From Neocallimastix lanati (nom. inval.) (Eukaryota > Neocallimastigomycota > Neocallimastigomycetes > Neocallimastigales > Neocallimastigaceae): a stretch of 64,000 nt of DNA. The stretch spans positions 62,001-126,000 of the forward strand of contig JACVTC010000077.1 of assembly GCA_016946835.1 (NCBI GenBank). The letters run 5' to 3'. Under the pieces are notes generated by a model, which made no database searches, was not told the origin of the DNA, and worked only from the letters and a program-made list of their open reading frames with translations. The translations under genes were made by a program, and so were the position numbers. Shown here in pieces: positions 1 to 19,327 of this stretch (its first letter is position 1; each line of letters starts with the position of its first letter).

Positions 1-1250
1 TAAGAAACCAAATTTATAAATTAAGTGAATATAATAAATAATTAAAAAAATAAAATATTAAATAATAAATAAAAAGTAATAAATAAATAAATGAATAAAT
101 GAATAAATGAATAAATAAATAATAATATAATAAATAAATATTTCATATTAATACAAATAAATTTTAAAATTTTTATTATTTTTATTATATAAAAAAAAAA
201 GGACACAAAGAATTTTATATATTGATTTAATATTTAAATAAAAAAAAAATATAAAACAAAATATATTAATAAACAAATAATATAAAATAAATAAAATAAT
301 ACATAAAAAAAAAAGGATCAAACAATATAACAATATAATTTAATATATATAAATTATACTTTTGATTTAATCTTAAAAAATAAGTTTAAATATTAAAATA
401 TAAATAACTTATTAATAAAATTTATATTATAGACATAGATCTATGTAAAACCTAAACTGAATCTATTCTTTTTTTTTTTTTATAAAATATTTATTCATAA
501 ATAGTTACAATATATATTTACCAATCATTATTCTAAAAAAGAAAATATTAGAATAAATTATTGGATAAATAATTCACATGTATAAACGTGGTAGAATCAC
601 ATTTATTTATTTATTTAAAACTTTGGATATTTATTTTAATAGATAAAAAAAACTTTTATTTTAGCTATAGAGTTGAAAAATATATGTAAATTTGAACTAT
701 TCAATTTCAATAAAAAGGCAAAAAATAATTTATAAAAATTAAGTAATATAAAAAGTAAATTATTAATAAAATAAAATAAAATAAATTGGATAATATTAAA
801 TAAGGAGAGTATAAGATTGAGTAAAATAAAAAAAAAAAAAAAAAAAAAAAAAGATAGAAAGTTTTTACTGTCTTTTTATTTGTTACTAATAACTAAATAT
901 ATTTTAAAATATTTATATGTAAAATTAACATATAAAAAAAAATCATGTGTAAGTATTAATCTTAAATAAGAAAAAAAATTTTTTATTAAAAATATTTAAT
1001 ATACTTTAAAGCAATAAATTTAAATAATAAATGATATCATATGTAAAGCTTATTATATTATTTTTTATATTTGAATATAAAAAATATATATATATATTTT
1101 CTCATACAATTTAACTATTTATGAATTTGAAAGTTCATTTATTTACTTTTTAATTATTTTTATTTAATCTTTTTTTTTATTTATTATTTTTTAATTATAA
1201 CTAATTATTCTTTTTAAACTAATACAAAAAAATTTAATTTATCAGAAGTA
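1..1250. other. Gene-free AT-rich flank
   Basis: I see no coding signal here. The stretch is A/T homopolymers, TAAA/ATAA runs and poly(A)/poly(T) tracts such as the A-run near 830-852. The only open frame is a low-complexity Phe/Tyr/Ile run of the kind AT-rich DNA yields by chance. Confidence 0.6.
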
Positions 1251-1256
1251 TATTAC

Positions 1257-1326
1257 GAGAGTGTATTTCGCCAAATGGCGCATTATTAAAATATTGCATT
1301 TTGCCAGATTGCATTTTCGACAATTG
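1257..1326. repeat. Small imperfect palindromic element, copy 1
   Basis: A GC-richer patch contains the word CGCCAAATGGCGCAT, which recurs almost unchanged in the palindrome at 2785-2867 (ACCAAATGGCGCATAAG). The left part starts GAGAGTGT like the other copy. The right half (GCCAGATTGCATTTTCGACA) is a poor inverted match, so this copy looks decayed. It is probably a MITE-like foldback remnant. Confidence 0.45.
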
Positions 1327-1749
1327 AAAATTATTATGAATAAATAAAGATATTATTAATATTGATGTATTTATTTTTTTAAAGTAGATATTTTATATTT
1401 AATTTTTATTTTATTATTCTATATATCACTTTCATATATATTATAATATATATATAATATTAATAATTATTAAGTATATATTTAATTAATAGTTAGTAAT
1501 AATAATATTATTATTACTATTATTATATAATTTATTTGATACAAGTATAATTTAAAAAATAATAGTTTTAAGCCTTTTTTAATGTCTTTTTTTTTTTTTA
1601 GTATTATTATTATTAGTATTATTTTTTGGGTGTATATGTGGGTGTAGGTGTGCCTCACTTTTTTATTTTTTTTTTTTATTTTTTTATTATAAAGGATGTT
1701 TTATGTTATACTAATAAATAGAATAAAACATAATTAGATTTATTCCTTT

Positions 1750-2760
1750 CTTCCTTCCTTCAGTTAATAATAATTTAAATAATTTTAATTCTTCAATTGA
1801 ATATCTTTTTTAATTTATCATACCATTTTAATGAATTATGTTTTGAACTACTTTTTTTCATCATCATCATTTCTTCCTTATTCATATTCATTTTATGATT
1901 GTCTTCTAATAAAAGTCCTTTAGTAAAAGGATCAGGATAAGGTGATGGTGTAATTTCATCTTCTAAAAAAATACTTCTTTGTTTCTGATCTTACTCCAAA
2001 GAAATATTTTCATTCTTACTAAAATAACTATAATTATTTCCACTGTTATTACTATTTAATTTTATTGGTATAGATATGAATTGAACCGACACCATGAGTT
2101 TGTCCTAAAGAATAATATTTTGTACTAAAGGATTCACTTTTTTATGACCTTTATTACGTTCAACTTCAAAATAATTTGCACCAGAACCAGAAAATAATGA
2201 AGAGGATAGCTATAGGAGGTTCTTCTATAATAGCAGCTTGGCTCGATTTGATAGTATTTTTCTTTTTTGGGAAAAAAAGAGAACCTTTTGTAGATTTTGA
2301 ATTATTTAATTCTTGATTAGTCATAGAAATATCAAATATATCTTTATCTATTTCACTTCTATTATTCTCTGTAGAAACAATTGTTCCACGACTTTGTACT
2401 ATGGCATCATCTCCAAAGGAGGAGGCCTTTAAAAGATTTACAGTATTATTATAGTCAATGAATTGTGGTTCATCCCTTTCTTTTTTTTCAATAATATTTT
2501 TTTCATGTGTATTTTCTTTTTCAAAAGATTTTTGTTTATTCAATTTATCATTGTTGACATTGGTATTGGTATTGGTATTAGTATTAGTATTAGTATTAGT
2601 ATTAGTATTAGTATTAGTATTAGTATTAGTATTAGTATTAGTATTAGTATTAGTATTAGTATTAGTATTAGTATTAGTATTATTTAAAATTAAAAAAAAA
2701 TAAAAAATATTAAAAATAATATTAAAATTATATTGATTATTAAATAAATATAAATAAATT
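1750..2760 (-). pseudogene. Decayed Asn/Ser-rich host gene, unrecognised
   Basis: Read on the minus strand, coding-looking peptide continues from about 2700 to 1755 but moves between frames with in-frame stops. It starts with an Asn-Thr dipeptide run encoded by a hexanucleotide repeat (2566-2680). Charged, Ser/Asn-rich sequence follows (for example VNLLKASSFGDDAIVQSRG), then in other frames FEVERNKGHKKVNPLVQN and YYSLGQTHGVGSIHIYTN. It ends with a basic tail (SSSKHNSLKWYDKLKKIFN, stop near 1797). At least three frame changes or stops are needed to read it, so it is a relic or a badly damaged allele. The frame running into the 2785-2867 palindrome is probably not the original 5' end. I recognise no family. 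Confidence 0.45.
2566..2680. repeat. Hexanucleotide microsatellite (GTATTA)n
   Basis: About 19 tandem copies of a GTATTA/GTATTG unit. On the minus strand it encodes an Asn-Thr dipeptide run; on the plus strand it gives Leu-Val or Ile-Ser runs, so all frames stay open. It lies inside the decayed gene. Confidence 0.9.
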
Positions 2761-2784
2761 TTTATAATTAATAATAAAAATAAT

Positions 2785-2867
2785 AGAGAGTGTAGCATTT
2801 CACCAAATGGCGCATAAGTAAAATAATACATTTTAATAATACGCCACTTGATGAAATACAACTCTCC
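2785..2867. repeat. 83-bp palindromic foldback element (MITE-like), copy 2
   Basis: The left arm begins GAGAGTGTAGCATTTCACCA and the right arm, read as reverse complement, begins GGAGAGTTGTATTTCATCAA. The arms pair over nearly their full length (about 40 nt each) around an A/T centre. Both carry a TGGCG core in a background otherwise almost without G/C. It shares the CCAAATGGCGCAT word with the element near 1257. No clear target-site duplication is visible. Confidence 0.6.
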
Positions 2868-2869
2868 CT

Positions 2870-3390
2870 ATATTACATTCATCAATTTATTTAAATTATT
2901 TAAATCGTTACATATTTTGCATTATTATCTTTATTTTATATACAAAAGAATAAAATATTATTTGTTCATATCTTTATTTTATAAATAAAAGAATAAGAAT
3001 AATATTTAAAAAGTATCATATTTTAGAATATTAATTTATTATTAATTTTCATAATTAAAGTTTTATTTTTATTAATATTTAGTATTGTTATTTATACTTA
3101 TCTAATTATCTAACAATTATTTTAATATATATTAATAAAGAATATTTTAATTATTATTTTAATAATAAAGAAATTGGAAAATGATATTCTAATGATTCAG
3201 ATAGTATTGAAAAAATCAAGATATAATTAAAAATAAATTAACAAATAAATTATTGTTTTGTAATATTATATTATTCTAGTTAGTAGTTTTATTATTATAA
3301 AAATAAATAAGAATATTTAATGTTTATATTTCTAAAGATATTATAAACATAATTTTTTTTTTATAAATTATTTTGATAATTATTTTTCAA
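2870..3390. other. Intergenic, no gene seen
   Basis: AT-rich spacer between the palindromic element and the 3' end of the NCS-1-like gene. A 20-bp word containing TATCTTTATTTTATA is repeated near 2928 and 2971. Nothing else stands out. Confidence 0.5.
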
Positions 3391-3393
3391 AAT

Positions 3394-4692
3394 TTATATC
3401 ATCAATTTTATTATAGCCAACAATTCCTTTGTTTGATTATTATTAATTAGTTTTCCAAAATCTTCTTTTTTAATAACTTCTTTATTTTTCTATAAATATT
3501 TAAATATATAAACATTTATATATTATTGATTTAAAATTGAAAATTAGATATTATTATTGAGATGCTATATATGATATGTGAAATATTTATTAAATTATAT
3601 TTTTACCGAATTTACTGCTGTTAGTATCTTCAAATATATTAAATTATAAATGATTAAGTCATGTCATATTTAATTATAAATTATAAATAAGTATTTAATA
3701 ATAAATAATAATTTCAAAAAAAGATTAGAAAAATTTAAAAATTTATACAATATATTTAAAAATGGAAAAAAAATTAAATATGGATAAATTAATATATATA
3801 TATATATATATAATGTACTGTATCCACTCTTTTTTCGACAGTGTTATCAAGTAAAGTTTCGACTTCATTTTTTCCTAACATTTTATAAATGGCATCAACA
3901 AAATTATAAAGTTCATTTTTACTAATAATTCCATCATTATCTATATCAAAAAATCGGAATATCCCTTTTTAACAATTATATTATAAATAAAGCCAAAAAA
4001 AATAATAAGATTTGTATTAATTATTAATATTTATATATATAAGAGTGTAATATATTTTAAAAGTAGCATAATTTGAAATAAATATTAATAAAATGAAATT
4101 TAATTACAATCAACTTTTTCAGTGGAATTCCTTTTACAAACATCTAAAGTAATAATAAAATCATCAAATGTAATTGACCCATCATTATTTAAATCAATAG
4201 CATTGAAAGCTATATCAACAAAACTTTTGGGATCCCCACTTGGAAATACTCCATAATACATTCCTAGTAATTGGTCTTTACTTATATATCCTTCGGGACA
4301 TGATTTATAAAAACATTTATACCTAAATATATTTTAATATAATTGTTAGGTATATATAATATATCAAAAAATTTTATTTCTTAAAGAATTTACCATTGAT
4401 AAATTTCTTTTTTTGTAACTTTTTTTCATTATTTTTATTGTTAAAATTTACAAAATAGTTTTATTAAATATATTTTATTTCATTTTTGGTATAGAATTTT
4501 TATTAAAAAATATAAGAAATAATAATAAAAAAAATATTTAATAAATAAATAAATGCATAAGAAAATAAATAAATAAATTTTATCCTATATTATTATTTTT
4601 ATTTTTTAGAAAAGATATCTTCATATACAGCTTGTTTTCTTTAAAAATTTTGCACAGTCTTCACTACTAATTTTACTATTAACCTTCCCCAT
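3394..4692 (-). CDS. NCS1: Neuronal calcium sensor 1 / frequenin homologue
   Basis: Complete six-exon gene: 4692-4629, 4418-4394, 4322-4108, 3964-3819, 3627-3607 and 3489-3394. All phases agree and the product is 188 aa (human NCS-1 is 190). It is an N-myristoylated EF-hand Ca2+ switch of membranes, which in fungi activates the phosphatidylinositol 4-kinase Pik1 (family knowledge). Gly2 sits in a myristoylation context (MGKVNSKISS). The usual degenerate EF1 is present (KSCPEGYIS, residues 36-44). EF2 loop is DLNNDGSITFDD (73-84), and EF3 loop is DIDNDGIISKNE (108-119). EF4 (about 157-167, SKNKEVIKKED) is one residue short and lacks acidic ligands, so it probably does not bind Ca2+. Trp30 and Trp102 fall on split codons, matching NCS-1 positions. 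Exons of 25 and 21 nt hide the gene from simple ORF searches. The ATG is supported by the MGKxNSK motif. Confidence 0.9.
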
Positions 4693-5180
4693 TTTATTTT
4701 TATTATATTATTATTTTTCTTTTTTGCTAAAATAGAAAAACAAATTATTTTAAAAATTTTGTTGTTTTCTTTTTATTTATCTTTGCTTTTAAAACTCTTT
4801 ATATTATCTTTGTCTTTTTTTTTTATTATTATTATTTTTATTTATTTGGTTACTTATTGTTATATTTTGTATTTTTTTTTATAAGAAGCTTTTGGTATAT
4901 TTTCAAGATTTATTATCAAATAATAATTTTATATTAACCAACGTATATATTTAATAATAAATTAAAATATATATATATATATTTTAAGTTTAGTTATTAA
5001 TAATACTTAAAAATATTATATATTAAAATATATCTTTTATTTTATACAAATTTTAATAGATAATTAAAAAAATAAAAAATAAAATAAAATAAAATAAATT
5101 AATATAAAATTTTATTTTATTATATTTTAATTTGAGATAATTATAAATATATTAATATGACAATTGTTTTAAAAATAAAA
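4693..5180. other. Intergenic, no gene seen
   Basis: AT-rich 5' flank of the NCS-1-like gene with poly(T) and ATT runs. No promoter motif stands out from the base composition. Confidence 0.5.
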
Positions 5181-5428
5181 AAACTTTAATATTTTAAAAA
5201 TATGAATAAAATTAAATTTAATCATTAATTAAAATAAATATAAAATAAATAAATATATTTACACGTGATTTATTGGCCATTAAGTGAAATATTTTCTTAA
5301 AATAATTTTAATTTTATTCATATTTTTAAAATATTAAAAGAATTATTTCATTTAATGGCCATAAATCACGTGTAAATATATTTATTTATTTAATATTTAT
5401 TTTAATTAATGTTAAATTAAAGTTTTAT
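5181..5428. repeat. Long foldback (inverted repeat) with CACGTG arms
   Basis: Two arms face each other. The left contains ATTTACACGTGATTTATTGG followed by CCATTAAGTGAAAT. The right, read as reverse complement, has the same sequence with small differences (ATTTATGGCCATTAAATG). Pairing extends outward through ATTAATTAAAATAAAT and AAACTTTAA, giving arms of roughly 95-110 nt. A word of about 30 nt (TATTTTAAAAATATGAATAA and neighbours) lies at the outer edge of the left arm but at the inner edge of the right arm, which shows an internal rearrangement. It looks like a non-coding MITE or foldback transposon. Confidence 0.65.
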
Positions 5429-5559
5429 TATTTAAACCGAAGTGAAAAGTAAATCAGAAATAATTTGAAATTTCAAAAAGAATTTGATACAAATAATAAT
5501 TTATATAGTATTATATCAAAATATATTTATTAATATATTTATATATACTGTGAGTAAAA

Positions 5560-6780
5560 ATCTGGAGCTGTAAATTAATTAGTTTCATCATTAAATTTAT
5601 AAACTACCAATATACAGTAATGCCCTTCGGCCTGACGACTGGAGCATCTGCTATCTTTCCAAGGGAAATAAATAAAATAATATTTCCTTGTATTAGAGAA
5701 TTTATTTTTAACTTTATTGATGATATCCTGATTTATTCAAAAATTGTTGAAGAACATCTAGAACACATAAGAAAAGATTTACATGCATTCAAGAAAAATA
5801 AACTGAAGATTAATATTGAAAAATGTTTCTTTATGCAAATTGAAATAGAAGGGTTACGAAGTCTTGGTCAGTGACACCACTTCTGCTGGACATTTTGGTT
5901 TTAAGTAAACCTTTTCTTTATATTATCGAGACTTTTAGTGGCCTTCAATGCAAAGTGATTTCAAAGATTATATTAGATTTTGGGGAATCTGTTGTCGTTC
6001 AAAAGACTCAAGACATAAACCTTTCGAATTTCTAAATCTGCTTTAAATTCCTGACCAACTTTGGACTTCGCTATCTATGGATTTTTATACCGATCTCTTT
6101 CCTTCTAATGGTTATACTTGTATTTTTGTTATTCATGTCAGATTGACAGATTCATCAAAATGGGTCATTTCATCATATTCCCTAATGTTCTCTCTTCAGA
6201 AGGCACTGTCAATTCATTTATGTTTCATATTTTCAAACTTTATGGACTACCAAATAAAATTCTTACCAATATAAGCACACAATTCACCTCTAAATTCTGG
6301 ACTACTATTTATAAAATTCTCAAAATTTTAATGAATTTTTTTTCTCCCTTTCACTATCAAACTAATGATTTAGCGGAGAGGTTAAACATAAATTCTATTG
6401 TTGAACAATTCTGAGAAGCTATTCAAACTTTCATATCAGTATAATTATCCATTCCTTGACGAATTCTGTTATAACTATTTAATTCAAGAATTATTAAAAA
6501 AAAAAACTCTCCTTTCTTCACAAATTATATTTAAAATCCTTATTTCTCTCTAGTCATGCCAAATTCTATTAATGTTCCTCATACAAAAGATTTCACAACA
6601 AATTTATTCGAACTTTTCAAAGGATTAAAAGATAATTTAAAACAAGCTATTAATAAACAAGAAAAATTCGCTAATCAAAATAGAATTAAAAACCCTAAAA
6701 TTCTTAAAAAGATTTCTCCAGTAACTTATAAAATCGATTTTCCAAAAATTATAAGAATTAATACAATTATTTAGTTTATT
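5560..6780 (+). mobile_element. Fossil Ty3/Gypsy-type retroelement fragment
   Basis: Pieces of a reverse transcriptase come first (5600-5870: the VMPFGLT-type block and the FIDDILIYSK catalytic block). Integrase-core pieces follow (6060-6420), then part of an integrase tail (6550-6775). Order and motifs fit the Ty3/Gypsy family. The element is broken, with several breaks and large parts missing. No long terminal repeats are visible. Composition is less AT-rich than the surroundings, so the insertion is decayed but not ancient beyond recognition. Confidence 0.75.
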
Positions 6781-7019
6781 GACTTCACTATATAAAATTT
6801 TAACATCTATGTATTAACCTAGTAACTTTCTATAGTCTATTAATATATTAAAACAAATATAACCTTTAATTTGACAATATATAAAAATTCAATTTATATA
6901 TAGGTTATAATATTGTATATCAAATAAAAAATATTATAATATTATAATATTTACATTAAGATAATAAAATTGAAACAAATATAATAATAATATAAAATAA
7001 ATAAAATATTAAAATAAAA

Positions 7020-7050
<31 letters not shown>

Positions 7051-8037
7051 TAAAAATAAAAATAAAAATAAAAATAAAAATTAAATAAGTACTACGATTT
7101 TTTTTTTTTTTTTTTTTTTTTTATTTCAAAAATAAAATTATAATTTTATTGTTTTTTATTTTTTTAAAAATAGTATATTAAATTTAAAATTTTATACAAT
7201 TTATAAGGAGTAAATAAAATCATGATTTGGATTGAAAAATTATAGAAATAGTCCTTAATTATTTAAATTTTATATTTATGATTTAATAAATGATAAATGA
7301 TAAATGATAAATGATAAATGTATATAAATACTTTTTAATGAATATTAATATTTAATATTAATAATTAAGATTGAATTTTGGAAATTTTAATATGATATTA
7401 TAATATATTTTTCATTTATAACAAAATATAAGGAAGTGTATATACAATATTCTTAAGATTACATATCTAAAAATAGCTTATCGAAAAAGAATTTAAAGGC
7501 AATTTTTTCAGAATGAAAGAATAAAATTAACATATAAAAAATAGAAAAGAAAAAATAAGAAGGGTAAGAAAAAACCAATATATGTTAAAAATTTTTAGTG
7601 TTAGTCATTGGAAAGTATAGAGTATAGCGAAAGTATTTAAGATCTACTGATATTGCATTTAAGCTTGATTATAAACAAGAAGATGAAGAAGAAAATTAAT
7701 TTCATGTAAAAGAATCTTCTTATAACCCGTTATACATATTATTTATGATGAAGAAAAAGAAATTGATAATTTAAATATTATTATAATAGAAGAGAAACTT
7801 TTTAATAAACCAATAGATGATAATAGTAATAAGGCAGTTTTTTTTTTTTTATTATTATTTAATTTATAAAATTTCATTGTAAATTATTTCTTTAATATTT
7901 ATGTTGAATTCATTACTATACTATTAGTTCATTTTATGTTTTATGCATTAAGAATATTTATTATTAAAATTTATTAATTTTATATTGAAACTATACATAA
8001 TATTTTTTTTTTAATTTTTTTTTTTTACTAAATAATC

Positions 8038-8068
<31 letters not shown>

Positions 8069-8852
8069 TAATAATTCAAAGTAAAGTATAATTAATTATA
8101 ATAAAAATTTAAAATTAAAAATATATATATTATTATATTTTTTTCTTCTTTTAAAAAAAATAACTAATAACTACTAACTATTATATTAGATATTATTTCT
8201 CCTTACACTTGTTATAAAATAGATTTACAGTTTTCAGAATGAATTAATATTATATATAAAAATTTAAAAATCAGCTTTAATTATTAATATTTTAAAAAAT
8301 ATTTTTTAATAAAAAGTTAAATATTTATTATAAATATAAACCCAATAAAAAAAAATTTTTTTTAATTAAAATCCTAATTTAAAAATTTTTATAATATGTA
8401 AAATTTAAACAAGAATAAAATGTGAAAAATTATAAAAAAAGCAAAAATATTTTAAATTTTAAATTAATATTAAAAATTAGAGAAGAATATAAGAAACTTT
8501 TTATTTTTTATATTTTGTAATTTATTAATTAAAACAATAATTAAATATACCAACTAATATTATATATATAATAATAATAAAATTATTGAAATATATTTTT
8601 TTCAAAAAGAAAAATATATAATATAAAAAAGTAGAACTTTTTGTTTTTGCTAATTTTTTTTTTTATTCAAGTTTTATAATATAAAAAGCGCAGTTAATAT
8701 AAATAATTTGTATAATTTTTTTAAATAATAAACATAACATTCAAATTATTTTTATATTGAATTTTCTTAATATTTCTTATATTAAGTAGTAAATAGTATA
8801 TTCATTAATAAATATAAATAAATATAGAAATAAAAAAAAAAAAAATACACAA
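6781..8852. other. Intergenic; one weak decayed coding trace
   Basis: Mostly A/T repeats: an (AAATA)n run at about 7005-7080, a poly(T) run near 7100 and an ATGATAA repeat near 7288-7320. Around 7440-7830 base composition rises and short peptide stretches appear (YNILKITYLKIAYRKR, then an acidic stretch DYKQEDEEEN), interrupted by stops. The first faintly resembles a J-domain but is too short to call. I see no intact gene. Confidence 0.4.
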
Positions 8853-17271
<8,419 letters not shown>

Positions 17272-17848
17272 AGAAAAAAATTAATATTGAAAATAATATG
17301 TTTAAAATTATAATTAATAAAATTATATTATAATTAAATAAATAATAGATTTTTAATAACTTTATGAAATATTTCAATATTTAGAGTATTTAATACATTT
17401 CTAATAAGCAAATAATTTATATTTTTATTTTTTATAAAACTGATAGTAATTTTTTATTTATTTATATTTTGTTTTATTTTTAAATATATATATTAAAAAA
17501 TAAATTAAAAAATAAAAAAAAAATAAAAATAAAAAAAAGAAATATAAAGATAAAAATAAAAAGATAAAAATAAAAAAAATAAATAAATAAAATAAAGTAA
17601 ATAAAAATAAAATTAAAACTTTTATATTTATATAAAAAAATTTTTTTTTATTTATTTTGCTAAAAGAAAATACACTTCCATTGCTTTATATATTAATAAT
17701 TAAAATATTAATATATACATTTTAAATGACGCTCTTTTATATTTATATAATATATAATATTTTATTTTATGTATTTTATTTTTTTCATTTAAATCATGTA
17801 ATTTTATTATTATTATAAATTAAATAAAGTTTTCTTGAAGTTTTCTCT

Positions 17849-17903
<55 letters not shown>

Positions 17904-17996
17904 ATTGTAAATGAAAAAATACATTTTGTATTATGATAAAAAAAAAATAATAATAATAATAAAAATAAATAAATAAATAAAAAAAATGTATCAAAT

Positions 17997-18031
<35 letters not shown>

Positions 18032-18050
18032 AGCTTTAATAAAAAATAAA
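17272..18050. other. Intergenic 3' flank of kinesin gene
   Basis: AT-rich spacer with a long A-run near 17856-17901 and a TA dinucleotide run near 18000-18028. No gene is seen; the Tyr/Phe-rich open frame is repeat-derived. Confidence 0.55.
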
Positions 18051-18054
18051 ATTA

Positions 18055-18600
18055 ATGTAGCACAATAAAAGTAAGGAGAAGATTTAAAAGTAAATTTGGT
18101 ATAATAAAATGTTTCAATATCATTTCTACCAAAAAATATTTGATAAAATAAAGCAAAGATGTAACACCTATAAAGTAGATAGTGTGATGACCACTAAACT
18201 CTCCTTCAAAAAAAATATTATCAAGGTATTCAATTCCTATAGACTCGTTGTCTGAAGAACTATTATTTCTACTTATATAAGATGTCTTAGGAGGACTAGT
18301 AATAGAGGTTCTTCTTTGTCTTAACGGTTCTACGTTGATTTTCTTGGTTGTGAAGGATTTTTTTTTTTTTTTTTATACTATATCAATCAAAGAGTAACGC
18401 AGGAGAGCTATTAACGACTGGTATAGTGTTGGTAAGGAACTCCCCGAGGCAAACTACATGCAGAACATTAGACCCAAAACTCCCTAATGGAAGTTATTTA
18501 AACGTCTCCGTTCCCCAGTATTGAATTATAATGTGTCTAAAACTAAAGTTCTACCAAGAAGGAACATAAAAATATATTCATTAATTTGCTTTTCATAATC
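18055..18600 (-). pseudogene. Decayed copy A of an unrecognised gene (3' part)
   Basis: The minus strand gives related peptide in sequence: SNVLHVVCLGEFLTNTIPVV, then LRQRRTSITSPPKTSYISRN, then VTSLLYFIKYFLVEMILKHF running into a hydrophobic end. It aligns in order with a plus-strand copy at 57604-58030. Here the frame is interrupted by an A-run and stops, so this copy is dead. Composition is clearly richer in G/C than the flanks. The basic RQRRTS plus Ser/Asn segment followed by a hydrophobic C-terminus could be a cytosolic tail and membrane segment. I do not recognise the family. Confidence 0.5.
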
Positions 18601-18609
18601 TAAAATCGA

Positions 18610-18743
18610 TTAATATGAAGCGAATAAAGGTAACTTCCTTATTTTACTATCATAATTGTTAATTTTTTTTTAATTTTAATACAAAAAAATTTTTTGTATC
18701 TTAATATTTTATATCTTAATATATTATTATTATATTTATTTTA

Positions 18744-18774
<31 letters not shown>

Positions 18775-19050
18775 ATTTTTATTTTTTATTTTTAATTTTT
18801 TATTACATATTTACATTATTAGATAAATAATAAAAAATTAATAATATTTTTGTTAAATTAATAAAATACATAAATATATAATAGTAATCATGATACTATA
18901 TAAATATTTTTTTTATCTGTTGACTTGTATCATAATAATCATTATGCTATTGAATTATATTAGTATTAATTATCATAATAAATATAGAAGAAAAAATATA
19001 TATATAAATATTTTTCCAAAAATAAAAAGATTAAAACAAAATATATAATG

Positions 19051-19083
<33 letters not shown>

Positions 19084-19235
19084 TAAATAATAGATAAATT
19101 GAAGATTAATAATTATAATAATATTTTTAATTAAATATCATTTCAAAAAAAAAAAAAATAAATAAAATAAAAAAATAAAAAAATAAAAAAAAAAAAAAAT
19201 AAAAAAATAAAATAAAATAAAATATAATTTTTTTA
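18610..19235. other. Intergenic, no gene seen
   Basis: 3' flank of the MID-like gene: (ATTTTT)n near 18730-18800, an AAT run near 19050-19080, and A-rich AAATAAA runs near 19140-19225. Confidence 0.6.
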
Positions 19236-19240
19236 ACTAC

Positions 19241-19274
19241 TTATTTATATGTTCTATAATAATTAGTTAAACTA

Positions 19275-19327
<53 letters not shown>

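Noticed and set aside
7440-7830. Possible J-domain protein fragment (YNILKITYLKIAYRKR)
   Set aside because: Too short, no HPD motif, followed by stops in every frame.
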